Source of the DNA: Erythrobacter sp.
GTDB lineage: Bacteria > Pseudomonadota > Alphaproteobacteria > Sphingomonadales > Sphingomonadaceae
Length of the DNA stretch: 48,186 nucleotides
Direction: 5' to 3'
Assembly: GCA_013822125.1 (NCBI GenBank)
Contig: PNJY01000008.1
Span: 1 to 48,186 of the forward strand
This document shows, in pieces, positions 8,061-16,658 of this stretch (position 1 is the first letter of the stretch; every line of letters begins with the position of its first letter). Position numbers and translations under genes: made by a program. Under the pieces are notes generated by a model. The model was not told where the DNA came from. It saw only the letters and a list, made by a program, of their open reading frames with translations, and ran no database searches.

Positions 8061-10007
8061 TCATTCGCCGTTCTCCACCGGTTCGACCACGCACAGCAGC
8101 GCCTCGACCTGCACCTGGCTGCCGGCCGAGACGGAGAGCCCGCTCACCGTCCCGGCAAAGGGCGCGGTGAGCGCGTGTTCCATCTTCATCGCCTCGAGCA
8201 CCATGAGCCGCTGCCCGGCGGTGACGCTGTCGCCCTCGGCCACATCGACCGCGATGACCTTGCCCGGCATGGGGGCGATAATGTCGCCATCGTGGGCGGA
8301 GTGGGTGCCGGTGCCTTCATTGCGTGTGGACGTGAATACCCAGCTTTGGCCCATATCAGCGACCAAAACACTACGGCCGTCGATAATCGTTGAGAGCATG
8401 GCTGGCTTTGTGACCACCCTGTCCAAAACGTATTCCTTGTTCTCGCTGCTGACAGCGACCCTGATCCGGGGGGATGCTGACATTCGGAAACCCGCGAGCG
8501 AGCGCCAGACCGACCCGGCAAATGGCTGTGGTTCTTCGCGTGATTGGTAGCGCCACAGCTGAACGGCGTCTGCGTCGCCCATTTCCGCATGTAGAACGGC
8601 CATTGCGGCGCATTCCACGACCTGACTTGGGGGTTCAGCGTTGCCAACCAGATCGTTCTCATTGCGCGCGATGAAGCCCGTATCGATCTCGCCTGATCGA
8701 AATTCCTCGTGCCTGAGTGCACGGGCCAAAAAACCCGCGTTGGTCTTGACCGGCGCAACGATGGTGTTCGCGCATGCATTCGAAAGCTTGTAAGCCGCGA
8801 ACTCGCGGGTTTTCGCATGAACGACGATCTTGGCGATCATTGGGTCATAGTATGGTGAAATCTCGCCATGGAGCCTGACGCCAGTTTCGATCCGAACTGC
8901 GTGCGATTCTCCGATGTCGAAAAAGTCTAGCTGGCCGGTGCTAGGCAAAAACCCCTTCGCCGGGTCTTCAGCATAGAGCCGCGCCTCGATCGCCCAGCCT
9001 TTGATCGACAGCTCTTCCTGCTTCAGCGGCAGCGGATCGCCGCTCGCCACGCGCAGTTGCCACTCGACCAGATCGACCCCGGTGATCTCCTCGGTCACCG
9101 GGTGCTCCACCTGGAGCCTTGTGTTCATCTCCATGAAGAAGATGCGGTCGGCGCGCAGGCCCTCGCTGGCGTCGGCGATGAATTCGATCGTGCCTGCGCC
9201 CTCGTAATCGACCGCCTTGGCCGCGCGCACGGCGGCGGCGCAGATCGTCTCGCGCGTGGCCTCGTCCATGCCGGGGGCGGGGGCTTCCTCGATCACCTTC
9301 TGGTGGCGGCGCTGCAATGAACAGTCGCGCTCGAACAGGTGGACGACATTGCCGTGGCTGTCGCCGAACACCTGCACCTCGATATGGCGGGGCGAGGTGA
9401 TCCACTTTTCCAGCAGCACCTCGTCGTTGCCGAAGCTCGCCTTGGCCTCGCGCCGACAGGATTCGAGCGCGGCTTCGAAGTCCTCGGGAGCATCGACCTT
9501 GCGCATCCCCTTGCCGCCGCCGCCCGCGACCGCCTTGATCAGCACGGGATAGCCGATCGCCTCGGCCTCCTGCGTCAACCGTTCGACCGACTGGTCCTCG
9601 CCCTCATAGCCCGGCGTCACCGGCACGCCCGCCGCGCGCATCAGCTTCTTGGCCGCATCCTTCAGCCCCATCGCCTCGATGGAGGACGGCTTGGGCCCGA
9701 CCCAGATCAGCCCCGCGTCGATCACCGCCTGCGCAAAGCCCGCGTTTTCCGACAGGAAGCCGTAACCGGGGTGGATCGCATCCGCCCCGGTCGCCTTCGC
9801 CGCCGCGATGATCTTCTCGCCCACCAGATAGCTTTCGGTAGCGGGCGAGGGGCCGATATGGACCGCTTCGTCGGCGCTGCGCACATGCAGCGCCTTGGCA
9901 TCGGCATCGGAATAGACCGCAACCGTGGCCACGCCCATGGCGCGCGCGGTGCGGATCACGCGGCAGGCGATCTCGCCCCTATTCGCTATAAGAACCTTGG
10001 CGATCAT
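8061..10007 (-). CDS. mccA: methylcrotonyl-CoA carboxylase biotin-containing subunit
   Basis: A 648-residue biotin-dependent acyl-CoA carboxylase alpha subunit. The biotin carboxylase domain starts at the N-terminus (IANRGEIACRVIRTA), with ATP-grasp loop AVAGGGGKGMR, EVQVFGDSHGNVVHLFERDCS, and RLQVEHPVTEE with the catalytic region. The biotinylation site EAMKMEHAL is near the C-terminus. Sequence character (HPGYGFLSENA, VPVTPGYEGEDQS) favours methylcrotonyl-CoA carboxylase of leucine breakdown over propionyl-CoA carboxylase. ATG 10007 overlaps the upstream gene's stop by 4 nt. No carboxyltransferase partner (mccB) or isovaleryl-CoA dehydrogenase is nearby. The part at about 8300-8960 is visibly less GC-rich than the rest of the gene. 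Confidence 0.86.
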   Translation of the reverse strand: MIAKVLIANRGEIACRVIRTARAMGVATVAVYSDADAKALHVRSADEAVHIGPSPATESYLVGEKIIAAAKATGADAIHPGYGFLSENAGFAQAVIDAGLIWVGPKPSSIEAMGLKDAAKKLMRAAGVPVTPGYEGEDQSVERLTQEAEAIGYPVLIKAVAGGGGKGMRKVDAPEDFEAALESCRREAKASFGNDEVLLEKWITSPRHIEVQVFGDSHGNVVHLFERDCSLQRRHQKVIEEAPAPGMDEATRETICAAAVRAAKAVDYEGAGTIEFIADASEGLRADRIFFMEMNTRLQVEHPVTEEITGVDLVEWQLRVASGDPLPLKQEELSIKGWAIEARLYAEDPAKGFLPSTGQLDFFDIGESHAVRIETGVRLHGEISPYYDPMIAKIVVHAKTREFAAYKLSNACANTIVAPVKTNAGFLARALRHEEFRSGEIDTGFIARNENDLVGNAEPPSQVVECAAMAVLHAEMGDADAVQLWRYQSREEPQPFAGSVWRSLAGFRMSASPRIRVAVSSENKEYVLDRVVTKPAMLSTIIDGRSVLVADMGQSWVFTSTRNEGTGTHSAHDGDIIAPMPGKVIAVDVAEGDSVTAGQRLMVLEAMKMEHALTAPFAGTVSGLSVSAGSQVQVEALLCVVEPVENGE

Positions 10008-10471
10008 CGGCCTGCCGGGCATCCGTCGGTGGCGAGCGTGTAATGGACGCCGACGATGATCCAGGACTTTTCGATCCGCGCGAGGTTGAACACGTCGATC
10101 CCGCAATGCGAACGCCTGCCGTCGATGTCAAAGCTGTAAGGCGCCCAGACAACCGCAATGTCGCCGCTTACAAGGACCGTCGGGTCCCAATAGACCTCGT
10201 TCAGGGTCTCGCTACCTTCGCCGATCCTTGCAATATCGTCTGCGAAGGTGCGCGTCCGCCGCAGGTTGCGGTCGGGTTGCAGCCTGATCGCCGTGACGCT
10301 GCCGTCGGGGATCGTGACCGAGGCCATAAGGCTTGCGTCACGCTCGTTGATCGAACGCAGGAAAGTATCGACCGTTTCCAGAATGCGCGCATTGGTATCG
10401 TCCTGCGCCAGCGCCGGTGCAGCCGTGGTGGCCCATGCACCCAGCGCTAGGACGGCTGCCATAATTCTCAT
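10004..10471 (-). CDS. secreted NTF2-like (SnoaL/DUF4440-type) protein
   Basis: About 155 residues with a signal peptide (RIMAAVLALGAWATTAAPALA|Q) and one NTF2-like cone domain: an N-terminal helix ILETVDTFLRSINERDASLMASV, then strands through SGDIAVVWAPYSFDIDGRRSHCGIDVFNLARIEKSWIIVGVHYT. Such domains serve as small-molecule binding pockets or simple enzymes; no catalytic residue can be named. GGGGAGAG precedes tandem ATGs at 10474 and 10471. Its stop overlaps the mccA start (ATGA), so the two are translationally coupled, and a link to MCC is possible although the protein is exported. Confidence 0.75.
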   Translation of the reverse strand: MRIMAAVLALGAWATTAAPALAQDDTNARILETVDTFLRSINERDASLMASVTIPDGSVTAIRLQPDRNLRRTRTFADDIARIGEGSETLNEVYWDPTVLVSGDIAVVWAPYSFDIDGRRSHCGIDVFNLARIEKSWIIVGVHYTLATDGCPAGR

Positions 10472-10556
10472 CATCTCTCTCCCCTGTTCCCTGTAGCAAG
10501 CGCTACGCCGCGCCCGCCATCGCCGCAAGCTGCGCCGTGGCGCCGAGCTGGCGCGC

Positions 10557-11138
10557 TCACAAATCGTCCGCCTTCATCCGGAAAATCGGCGTGTGTGGCT
10601 GATAGGCGGCCATGGCGTCGATCAGTTCGGGTAGTGTGTCGCGCGCGATCAGGATGTTCTGGTGCGCGGGCCGTATGAAACCGACCTCACCCATGTGCCG
10701 GTTGAAGGCGATCAGGTGATCGAAGAAGCCGAAGGCATTGAGCAGGCCGACCGGGTAGGAATGGTAACCAAGCTGGGCCCAACTGACCGCCTCCCACAAT
10801 TCGTCCATCGTGCCGACCCCGCCGGGGATGGTGATGAAGCCGTCCGACAGATCGGTAAAGCGTGCCTTTCTCTCGTGCATGCCGGAAACGGTGATCAGCT
10901 CGGTGCAGGCGTGGTTGGCGACTTCGGAATTCACCAGCGCTTCGGGGATCACGCCGATCACCTCGCCGCCCGCCTCGATCGCGCCGCGTGCCACTGCGCC
11001 CATCAGGCCCAGCCGTCCACCGCCATAGACGAGGCCGATGCCGCGCTGCGCCAGTTCCGCGCCCACCTTGTACGCCAGATCAACATAGCGCGGATCGGCC
11101 GGGGTGGCGGAACCGCAATAGACTGCCAGTCGTTTCAA
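10557..11138 (-). CDS. LOG family (TIGR00730) nucleotide hydrolase
   Basis: A 193-residue Rossmann-fold protein with the LOG marks GGGRLGLMG and PGGVGTMDELWE. Proteins of this type cleave nucleoside 5'-monophosphates to base plus ribose-5-phosphate; the plant and some bacterial members release cytokinins. The E of the PGGxGTxxE motif and the upstream Arg are present, so activity is likely. The start overlaps the crtI stop by 4 nt (ATGA), implying coupled translation with a carotenoid enzyme. Whether it acts on a modified adenosine monophosphate or plain AMP is not readable. Confidence 0.87.
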   Translation of the reverse strand: MKRLAVYCGSATPADPRYVDLAYKVGAELAQRGIGLVYGGGRLGLMGAVARGAIEAGGEVIGVIPEALVNSEVANHACTELITVSGMHERKARFTDLSDGFITIPGGVGTMDELWEAVSWAQLGYHSYPVGLLNAFGFFDHLIAFNRHMGEVGFIRPAHQNILIARDTLPELIDAMAAYQPHTPIFRMKADDL

Positions 11139-12712
11139 ACTCTTCGCTCCACAATCAGATCCTTCAGCATCAACCCGGCGGTTACCTTGGCACCCGCCAC
11201 CACGCCGGGAAAGCCTGCCCCCGGATGCGTACCCGCGCCGACGAAGTAAAGGTTATCGATCACATCGTCACGATTGTGCGTGCGCAGCCAGCCTGATTGC
11301 CAGGGCAGCGGCTCAAGCCCGAACGCGCTGCCGAGATGCGCATTGAGATCGAGCGCGAAATCGCGCGGAGTATAGTGGAACCTGGTCACGATCCGGTCAT
11401 GGATATCAGGGATCAGGCGGCGGCCGATCTCGTCGAGCACCCGCTTTTCCAGCATCGGCCCGATCTGATCCCAATCCACTGCCAGCTTGCCCATGTGCGC
11501 CACCGGAACGACCGCCCGAAACACGCTCTTTCCCGCCGGGGCAAGCGATGGATCGGTCACCGTGGGGTGATCCAGAAAGATCATCATGTCGCGCGGCAGC
11601 ACGCCGAGGTTGAAAATATCATTGAGCAGCCCGCGATAGCGCGGGCCGAACAGGACCATGCGGTGCGGGATGCCGGGCCATTTCCCCTCAAGCGCGAAAT
11701 GGACAACGAACAACGAAGGGCCGAAGCGCTTGCGCATGAGCCTGCGCGCCTGATCCTTGCCGTGCTTGGTCTGGCCGAGCAGATCGCGATAGGTATGCAC
11801 CACATCGGCGTTGGAGGCGACCGCGTCGAAGCGCTGCATCCATCCGCCCTGCGTTACGACCTCGCAGGCATGTGTGCCCATTGTGTGAATGCGGATGACG
11901 GGGTCGCCCAGCCGCACGGCGCCGCCCAGCCGCTCGAAATGGCGGACCATGCCCGCCACCAGCCGGCCCGTTCCGCCGCGCGCCCACCATGCCCCGCCGT
12001 GCCGCGCCGGATCGAGCAGCGGGGCATTGGCCACGCTGGTAGTCATCGGATTGCCGCCAGCCATAAGCGTGTGGAAGCTGAGTGCCTGGCGCAGCCTTTC
12101 GTTCCCGATATATCGGGCGACGGACGCATATACGCTTTGCCAGGCCCGCATTCGGGCAAGCGCGGGCACCGATTTCAGCATGGCCCTGAAATCGGGCAAC
12201 GGTGTCTGGGCCAGCCTGCGGTAACCGTCCCGGTAAATTCCGTCCGAATACTCGACCAGCCGGTCAAACCCTGCAACGTCGGCAGGGTTTATCCTGGCGA
12301 TCTCGGCAGTGAGGGCCTGAGGATCGCCGGAGTATTCGAAATTGGCTCCGTCTGGCCAGTTGAGCCGATAGAGCGGCACGACCGGCACCAATTCGACATC
12401 GCGGGCCATTTCGTGACCCGACAATGCCCACAGCTCCTCTAGCCCGGCAGGTTCGGTAACGATTGCAGGGCCGGCATCGAAGGTGAAGCCGTCGCTTTCG
12501 TGGGAATGGGCAAATCCACCAGGCGTTTGGCGCGCTTCGATAATGGTGGTGGCAATCCCGGCCGATTGCAGCCGGATGGCCAGCGCCAGCCCGCCCAGAC
12601 CCGCGCCGATGACGCAGGCGGAGCGCCCGGCATATCGCGCAGGGTCGAGCACCATGCCGTCCGCTGCCAGGCGCGGCGCGAACAGCGTTGCGGCTTCATT
12701 CGGTTCAGTCAT
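11135..12712 (-). CDS. crtI: phytoene desaturase, CrtI family
   Basis: About 525 residues of the CrtI-type FAD-dependent carotene desaturases. The dinucleotide-binding motif is ACVIGAGLGGLALAIRLQSAG near the N-terminus, followed by EARQTPGGFAHSHESDGFTFDAGPAIV. The C-terminal FAD-contact segment is NLYFVGAGTHPGAGFPGVVAGAK. It introduces double bonds into phytoene to make coloured carotenoids at the membrane. Start at ATG 12712 (MTEPNEAATL); no strong ribosome-binding site is visible. No crtB, crtY or crtZ lies in the window. It is divergent from the amidohydrolase gene, with 135 nt between. Confidence 0.87.
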   Translation of the reverse strand: MTEPNEAATLFAPRLAADGMVLDPARYAGRSACVIGAGLGGLALAIRLQSAGIATTIIEARQTPGGFAHSHESDGFTFDAGPAIVTEPAGLEELWALSGHEMARDVELVPVVPLYRLNWPDGANFEYSGDPQALTAEIARINPADVAGFDRLVEYSDGIYRDGYRRLAQTPLPDFRAMLKSVPALARMRAWQSVYASVARYIGNERLRQALSFHTLMAGGNPMTTSVANAPLLDPARHGGAWWARGGTGRLVAGMVRHFERLGGAVRLGDPVIRIHTMGTHACEVVTQGGWMQRFDAVASNADVVHTYRDLLGQTKHGKDQARRLMRKRFGPSLFVVHFALEGKWPGIPHRMVLFGPRYRGLLNDIFNLGVLPRDMMIFLDHPTVTDPSLAPAGKSVFRAVVPVAHMGKLAVDWDQIGPMLEKRVLDEIGRRLIPDIHDRIVTRFHYTPRDFALDLNAHLGSAFGLEPLPWQSGWLRTHNRDDVIDNLYFVGAGTHPGAGFPGVVAGAKVTAGLMLKDLIVERRV

Positions 12713-12847
12713 GCATGGATGCGCCCGTTCATCTCGCCGCATGCCCTAGGGCAGCTTGCTGGCAGGGGCAATCGCCTTGGCTCGCGCCCGAGCGCCCTTG
12801 TGCGGCAAAAGAAAATGTCGCACCAACCGGCGAGAGGGAGAATATCG

Positions 12848-14119
12848 ATGCGATTCACCGGCATATTGGCTGCGGCATTGGCCTGCGCGGCAACTTCGGC
12901 ACTGGCCGATACCACCGTGATTCACGCGGGATCGGTCATCACCGACTCTGCCGCGCAACCGAGCGGACCCGCCACTATCACCGTTACCGATGGACGGATC
13001 GTCAAGATCGAAGAAGGCTTCCAGCCGACGCCCGATGGCGCGACGATGATCCATCTGCCCGATCACACCGTGCTGCCCGGTCTGATCGACCTGCACACGC
13101 ATCTTTCGGGCGATCCCAGCGGCGAATTCTGGCGCGCGGCGGTCGAACCGGTTGAATGGGGGGCGCTCGTTGCGGCCAAGAATGCCCGGCTGACCGCGCT
13201 GGCGGGATTCACCACTGTTCGCGATCTCGGCTCGCGCAGCGACCAGGTGACGCAGGCCTTGCGCCGCGCCACCGCCGAAGGTCTGGTCCCGGGGCCGCGC
13301 GTCGTCACCTCGGGCCGGACCATCGCGATTGTCGGCGGGCATGGGGACATCAACGGCTTTCGGCGTGAAGTGAACGATGCGCTTGGCGCCAGCTTTGCCT
13401 GCACCGGCGTCACCCAATGTGCCGAAATGGTGCGGCTCGCCTCGAAATACGGGGCGGACCTGATCAAGATCACCGCCACCGGCGGCGTGCTAAGCCAGCA
13501 GGGGCGCGGGCTCGAGGCGCATTTCAGCGATGCGGAGATGCGCAGCATTGTCGAAACCGCCACCTCGCTAGGCCTCAAGGTCGCCGCCCATGCTCACGGT
13601 GCGCGCGGGGTCGAGGCGGCCGCGCGGGCCGGAGTGCAGACGATCGAGCACGGCACCTATATCGACGAGGCAGCGGCCAGGGCAATGCGCGAAAACGGCA
13701 CGGTCCTGGTGCCGACCCTGATGGCATTCCAGGGCATCAGGACCAACCTCGGCACGGGTTTCTACACCCCGGTGGTCGAAGAGAAGGTCCGGGCGGTCGC
13801 GCCCTATGCCGAGAGTATTGTCGAGCGGGCGCGCAAATGGGGCATCCCGATTGCCTTCGGCACCGATGCGGGCGTCTATCCGCACGGGCGCAATGCGGGC
13901 GAACTGGCGCTGATGCGCAAGGGCGGGATGAGCGACCGCGAGGTGCTAGCCAGCGCGACGACTGTCGCCGCGCAGGTGCTCGGCCTCGAGAAGGAAATCG
14001 GCCGCCTCGCGCCGGGCTATTCGGCTGACATCATCGCGGTCGAAGGCAATCCGCTCGCCGACGTCGCAGTGCTCGAGCATGTCGATTGGGTTATGGTGCG
14101 CGGGCGCGTGATCGACTAA
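12848..14119 (+). CDS. secreted metal-dependent amidohydrolase (imidazolonepropionase/prolidase-like)
   Basis: A 423-residue protein with a signal peptide (RFTGILAAALACAATSALA|D). The amidohydrolase (TIM-barrel) motifs are in order: GLIDLHTHL (metal-binding HxH), LIKITATGG (carboxylatable Lys), VAAHAHG, TIEHGTY and FGTDAGVYPHG (catalytic Asp). This pattern matches the exported Xaa-Pro-dipeptidase/imidazolonepropionase-like group, so hydrolysis of dipeptide or amide bonds in the periplasm is likely. ATG 12848 is preceded by GAGAGGGAG at good spacing. It lies just before a second secreted metallo-hydrolase, suggesting joint peptide scavenging. Confidence 0.85.
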   Translation: MRFTGILAAALACAATSALADTTVIHAGSVITDSAAQPSGPATITVTDGRIVKIEEGFQPTPDGATMIHLPDHTVLPGLIDLHTHLSGDPSGEFWRAAVEPVEWGALVAAKNARLTALAGFTTVRDLGSRSDQVTQALRRATAEGLVPGPRVVTSGRTIAIVGGHGDINGFRREVNDALGASFACTGVTQCAEMVRLASKYGADLIKITATGGVLSQQGRGLEAHFSDAEMRSIVETATSLGLKVAAHAHGARGVEAAARAGVQTIEHGTYIDEAAARAMRENGTVLVPTLMAFQGIRTNLGTGFYTPVVEEKVRAVAPYAESIVERARKWGIPIAFGTDAGVYPHGRNAGELALMRKGGMSDREVLASATTVAAQVLGLEKEIGRLAPGYSADIIAVEGNPLADVAVLEHVDWVMVRGRVID

Positions 14120-14220
14120 CGCCGGTCGAGGCGGGTGGCCTGTTCATCGCCGGATCGTTGCCCCTCTGGCGTGGTGGGACTAGCTGCGCCGCAATCTCCT
14201 CATATTGGACGAGACATCGA

Positions 14221-16059
14221 ATGACGATCCTGCGAAACGCCCTGCTTGCAACTGCCGCGCTCACACTCACGGCCTCGCCGGCGCTGGCCGATCATCACGG
14301 CGACACGCCCGCGAACGCCGCCGATCGGCAGTCCAGCGAGCATGACCGACTGTTCGCCCTGTTTGCCGATGCCGATGCCCGCAATCTTGCGCTGAATCCG
14401 CTCAGCCGCCTGTTCCGGGGTGACGACAGCAACGCCTCAAGGCTGGGCGATTATCTCACCGATGCACAGTTTCTGGCCACGCGGACCGACATACAGTTGA
14501 ACCTCGCGCTGTTGGCGCAGATCGATCGCGACAAACTCGATACGACCGATCAGCTGGCCTATGACGTGTTCCGCTATACGCAGGAGCAGGACCTGAAGGG
14601 CAACAGCGACGAGATCCGCGCGCTGACCGAAGTGCGCCCGGTGAACCATTTCAGCGGCTTTCACACATTCTATCCCACCTTTGCCAGCGGGCAGGGCGCG
14701 GCACCTTTCAAGGCGCTCGCCAATTACGAGGACAACCTGTCGCGGCATGACGATTACATCACGATCACCGACCGTTCGATCGCCAAATTTCGCGAAGGCA
14801 TGGCGTCGGGTGTCGTCGAAACCAAGCTGACGATCGACCGGGTTATCAAGCAGCTCGATACCCAGCTCGCCATTCCTGTGGCGGATTCACAGTTCATGGG
14901 GCCTGTCAGGATGTTTCCCGACAGCTTTTCCGAAGCAGACAAGGCTCGCCTGACCGCAGCTTACAAGGCCAAGACCAAGGATATCTACAAGGCGCACGAG
15001 CGGCTGCGCGATTTCCTGCGCGACGAATATCTGCCGGTTGCACGCGAGAGAGTGGGCCTCAGCCAGATGAAAGGCGGCGACAAACTTTACGCGATGATGA
15101 TCGAGCAGACCACCACGCTGCCGCTCACCGCCGATGAGATTCACGATCTGGGCCTGTCTGAAGTCGCGCGGATCAAGGGCGAGCTCGAGTCGCTCAAGGC
15201 CGAAGTCGGTTTCGCCGGAACGCTCAACGAATTCTTCGATTTCGTCCGCACCGATGCGCAGTTCAAACCCGCGAGCCGCGAGGCGTTGACGCAGAGCTAT
15301 TACGATATCGGCAAAGAGGTCGATGCGAAGATCGGCGATTACTTCTCGCTGCTTCCCAAGTCCGAACTGAAGATCGAGCCCTATGATCCGGCGATCGAGC
15401 AGTTCAGCGCGGGCGGTTCATATCAGCAGGGCGCGCCTGATGGCTCGCGCCCGGGCACATTCTATTTCAACGCCTACGATCTGCCCAGCCGGCTGACCAC
15501 GGGCAATGTCACGCTCTATCTGCATGAAGGCGCACCGGGGCACCATTTCCAGATCAGCCTGGCGCAGGAAAACGAGGCGCTGCCGGCGTTCATGCGCTTC
15601 GGCGGGACCACGGCTTTTGTCGAAGGGTGGGGGCTATATTCCGAGACGCTGGGGTACGAGATGGGCTTCTACGCCAATCCATGGAACCGTTACGGCACGC
15701 TGCAGGACGAACAGTTGCGGGCCATGCGGCTGGTGGTTGACACCGGCATCCACGCCAAGGGCTGGAGCCGCGAGCAGGCGATCGACTTCATGCTGGCAAA
15801 TTCCGGTATGACGCGCACCGAAGTGGTGGCTGAGGTGGAGCGATACATCGCCATTCCGAGCCAGGCGCTGGCTTACAAGATCGGTGCGCTGACGATCCAG
15901 AGCCTGCGCCAGCGTGCGCAGACGGCGCTGGGCGACCGTTTCGACATCAAGGGCTTCCACGAGCAGGTGCTGAATACCGGCGGGCTGCCGCTGGCGGTGC
16001 TCGAGCAGAAGATCGACCGCTGGATTGCAAGCCAGAGCGCCGGCCCGTCCGGTACCTGA
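14221..16059 (+). CDS. secreted DUF885 family metallopeptidase-like protein
   Basis: A 612-residue protein with a signal peptide (TILRNALLATAALTLTASPALA|D). The DUF885 zinc-site signature is clear: His435-Glu436-Gly-Ala-Pro-Gly-His441-His442 and, about 30 residues later, FVEGWGLYSE with Glu468 as a further ligand. This resembles an HExxxH-type metallopeptidase, and the family is predicted to act on peptides in the periplasm. ATG 14221 has only a weak GGACGAGAC upstream. It follows the amidohydrolase after 101 nt and may share its transcript. Substrate is unknown. Confidence 0.82.
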   Translation: MTILRNALLATAALTLTASPALADHHGDTPANAADRQSSEHDRLFALFADADARNLALNPLSRLFRGDDSNASRLGDYLTDAQFLATRTDIQLNLALLAQIDRDKLDTTDQLAYDVFRYTQEQDLKGNSDEIRALTEVRPVNHFSGFHTFYPTFASGQGAAPFKALANYEDNLSRHDDYITITDRSIAKFREGMASGVVETKLTIDRVIKQLDTQLAIPVADSQFMGPVRMFPDSFSEADKARLTAAYKAKTKDIYKAHERLRDFLRDEYLPVARERVGLSQMKGGDKLYAMMIEQTTTLPLTADEIHDLGLSEVARIKGELESLKAEVGFAGTLNEFFDFVRTDAQFKPASREALTQSYYDIGKEVDAKIGDYFSLLPKSELKIEPYDPAIEQFSAGGSYQQGAPDGSRPGTFYFNAYDLPSRLTTGNVTLYLHEGAPGHHFQISLAQENEALPAFMRFGGTTAFVEGWGLYSETLGYEMGFYANPWNRYGTLQDEQLRAMRLVVDTGIHAKGWSREQAIDFMLANSGMTRTEVVAEVERYIAIPSQALAYKIGALTIQSLRQRAQTALGDRFDIKGFHEQVLNTGGLPLAVLEQKIDRWIASQSAGPSGT

Positions 16060-16115
16060 AGACGGCGCTTCGGTCCAACTGGAATGTAGCGGAAGCTCTG
16101 TCGGCGAAGTGCGGG

Positions 16116-16658
16116 TCAGCCGAGCGCTGAAATGGCGGCGCGCTGTTCAACGACGAACGATGTCAGCGAGAGAGCAAGTCCGGCGATGAATATGCGATAG
16201 GACCATCCCAGCAAGCGGTATTTCTTCCGGTAGAGCACTTGCCCGTTTTGGTAGATGTCGCGCAGCATCAGGCGGAAGATATCCTCGTCACAGCCCAGCC
16301 TGTCGATCACACTGTCGGCGAAATCCTCCTCCTCCATGCCGGTAAAAACGCCGAAGAACAGGATGTTGGCCTGCTTGTCCGCAACCGGCCTGGGGCTGAC
16401 CGAAGGCAGCACTGCGGCCACAGCCAGACATGCGGCAAGGAAAGCGAACACGCCAAGGACCATCAGTGTCGGTGACACGGTTCCCCGGCTTGCCTGCCCG
16501 ACTGCGAGCGTGAAAACAACGAATGCGGCGCCCATCAGCAGCCCGGCCTTCTGGTCGGCCATCTGGCTCAGCGCCAGGTTGGTCTGCGTCACCGTGCGCA
16601 CGAGGTGGATCGCCTGGGGCGAAAAGTTCCGCTCCTCGAGGGAAGCCTCGGCCTTCAT
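16116..16658 (-). CDS. Pycsar-effector-like (DUF5706/PycTM) three-TM membrane protein
   Basis: A 180-residue protein with the DUF5706 layout. An N-terminal helix carries the diagnostic A-D-x-K-A (AD35-36 region, SQMADQKAGLL). TM1 spans about 38-56 and TM2 about 64-84. A cytosolic segment with NILFFG (98-103) and DIFRLMLRDIYQNGQVLYRKKYRLL follows, then TM3 at about 150-170. In Pycsar anti-phage systems this domain (PycTM) senses cyclic UMP or CMP made by PycC and damages the membrane. No cyclase is present here. The start overlaps the gdhA stop by 4 nt (ATGA), so it is made together with glutamate dehydrogenase. It is either an orphan effector or a housekeeping DUF5706 protein. Confidence 0.75.
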   Translation of the reverse strand: MKAEASLEERNFSPQAIHLVRTVTQTNLALSQMADQKAGLLMGAAFVVFTLAVGQASRGTVSPTLMVLGVFAFLAACLAVAAVLPSVSPRPVADKQANILFFGVFTGMEEEDFADSVIDRLGCDEDIFRLMLRDIYQNGQVLYRKKYRLLGWSYRIFIAGLALSLTSFVVEQRAAISALG

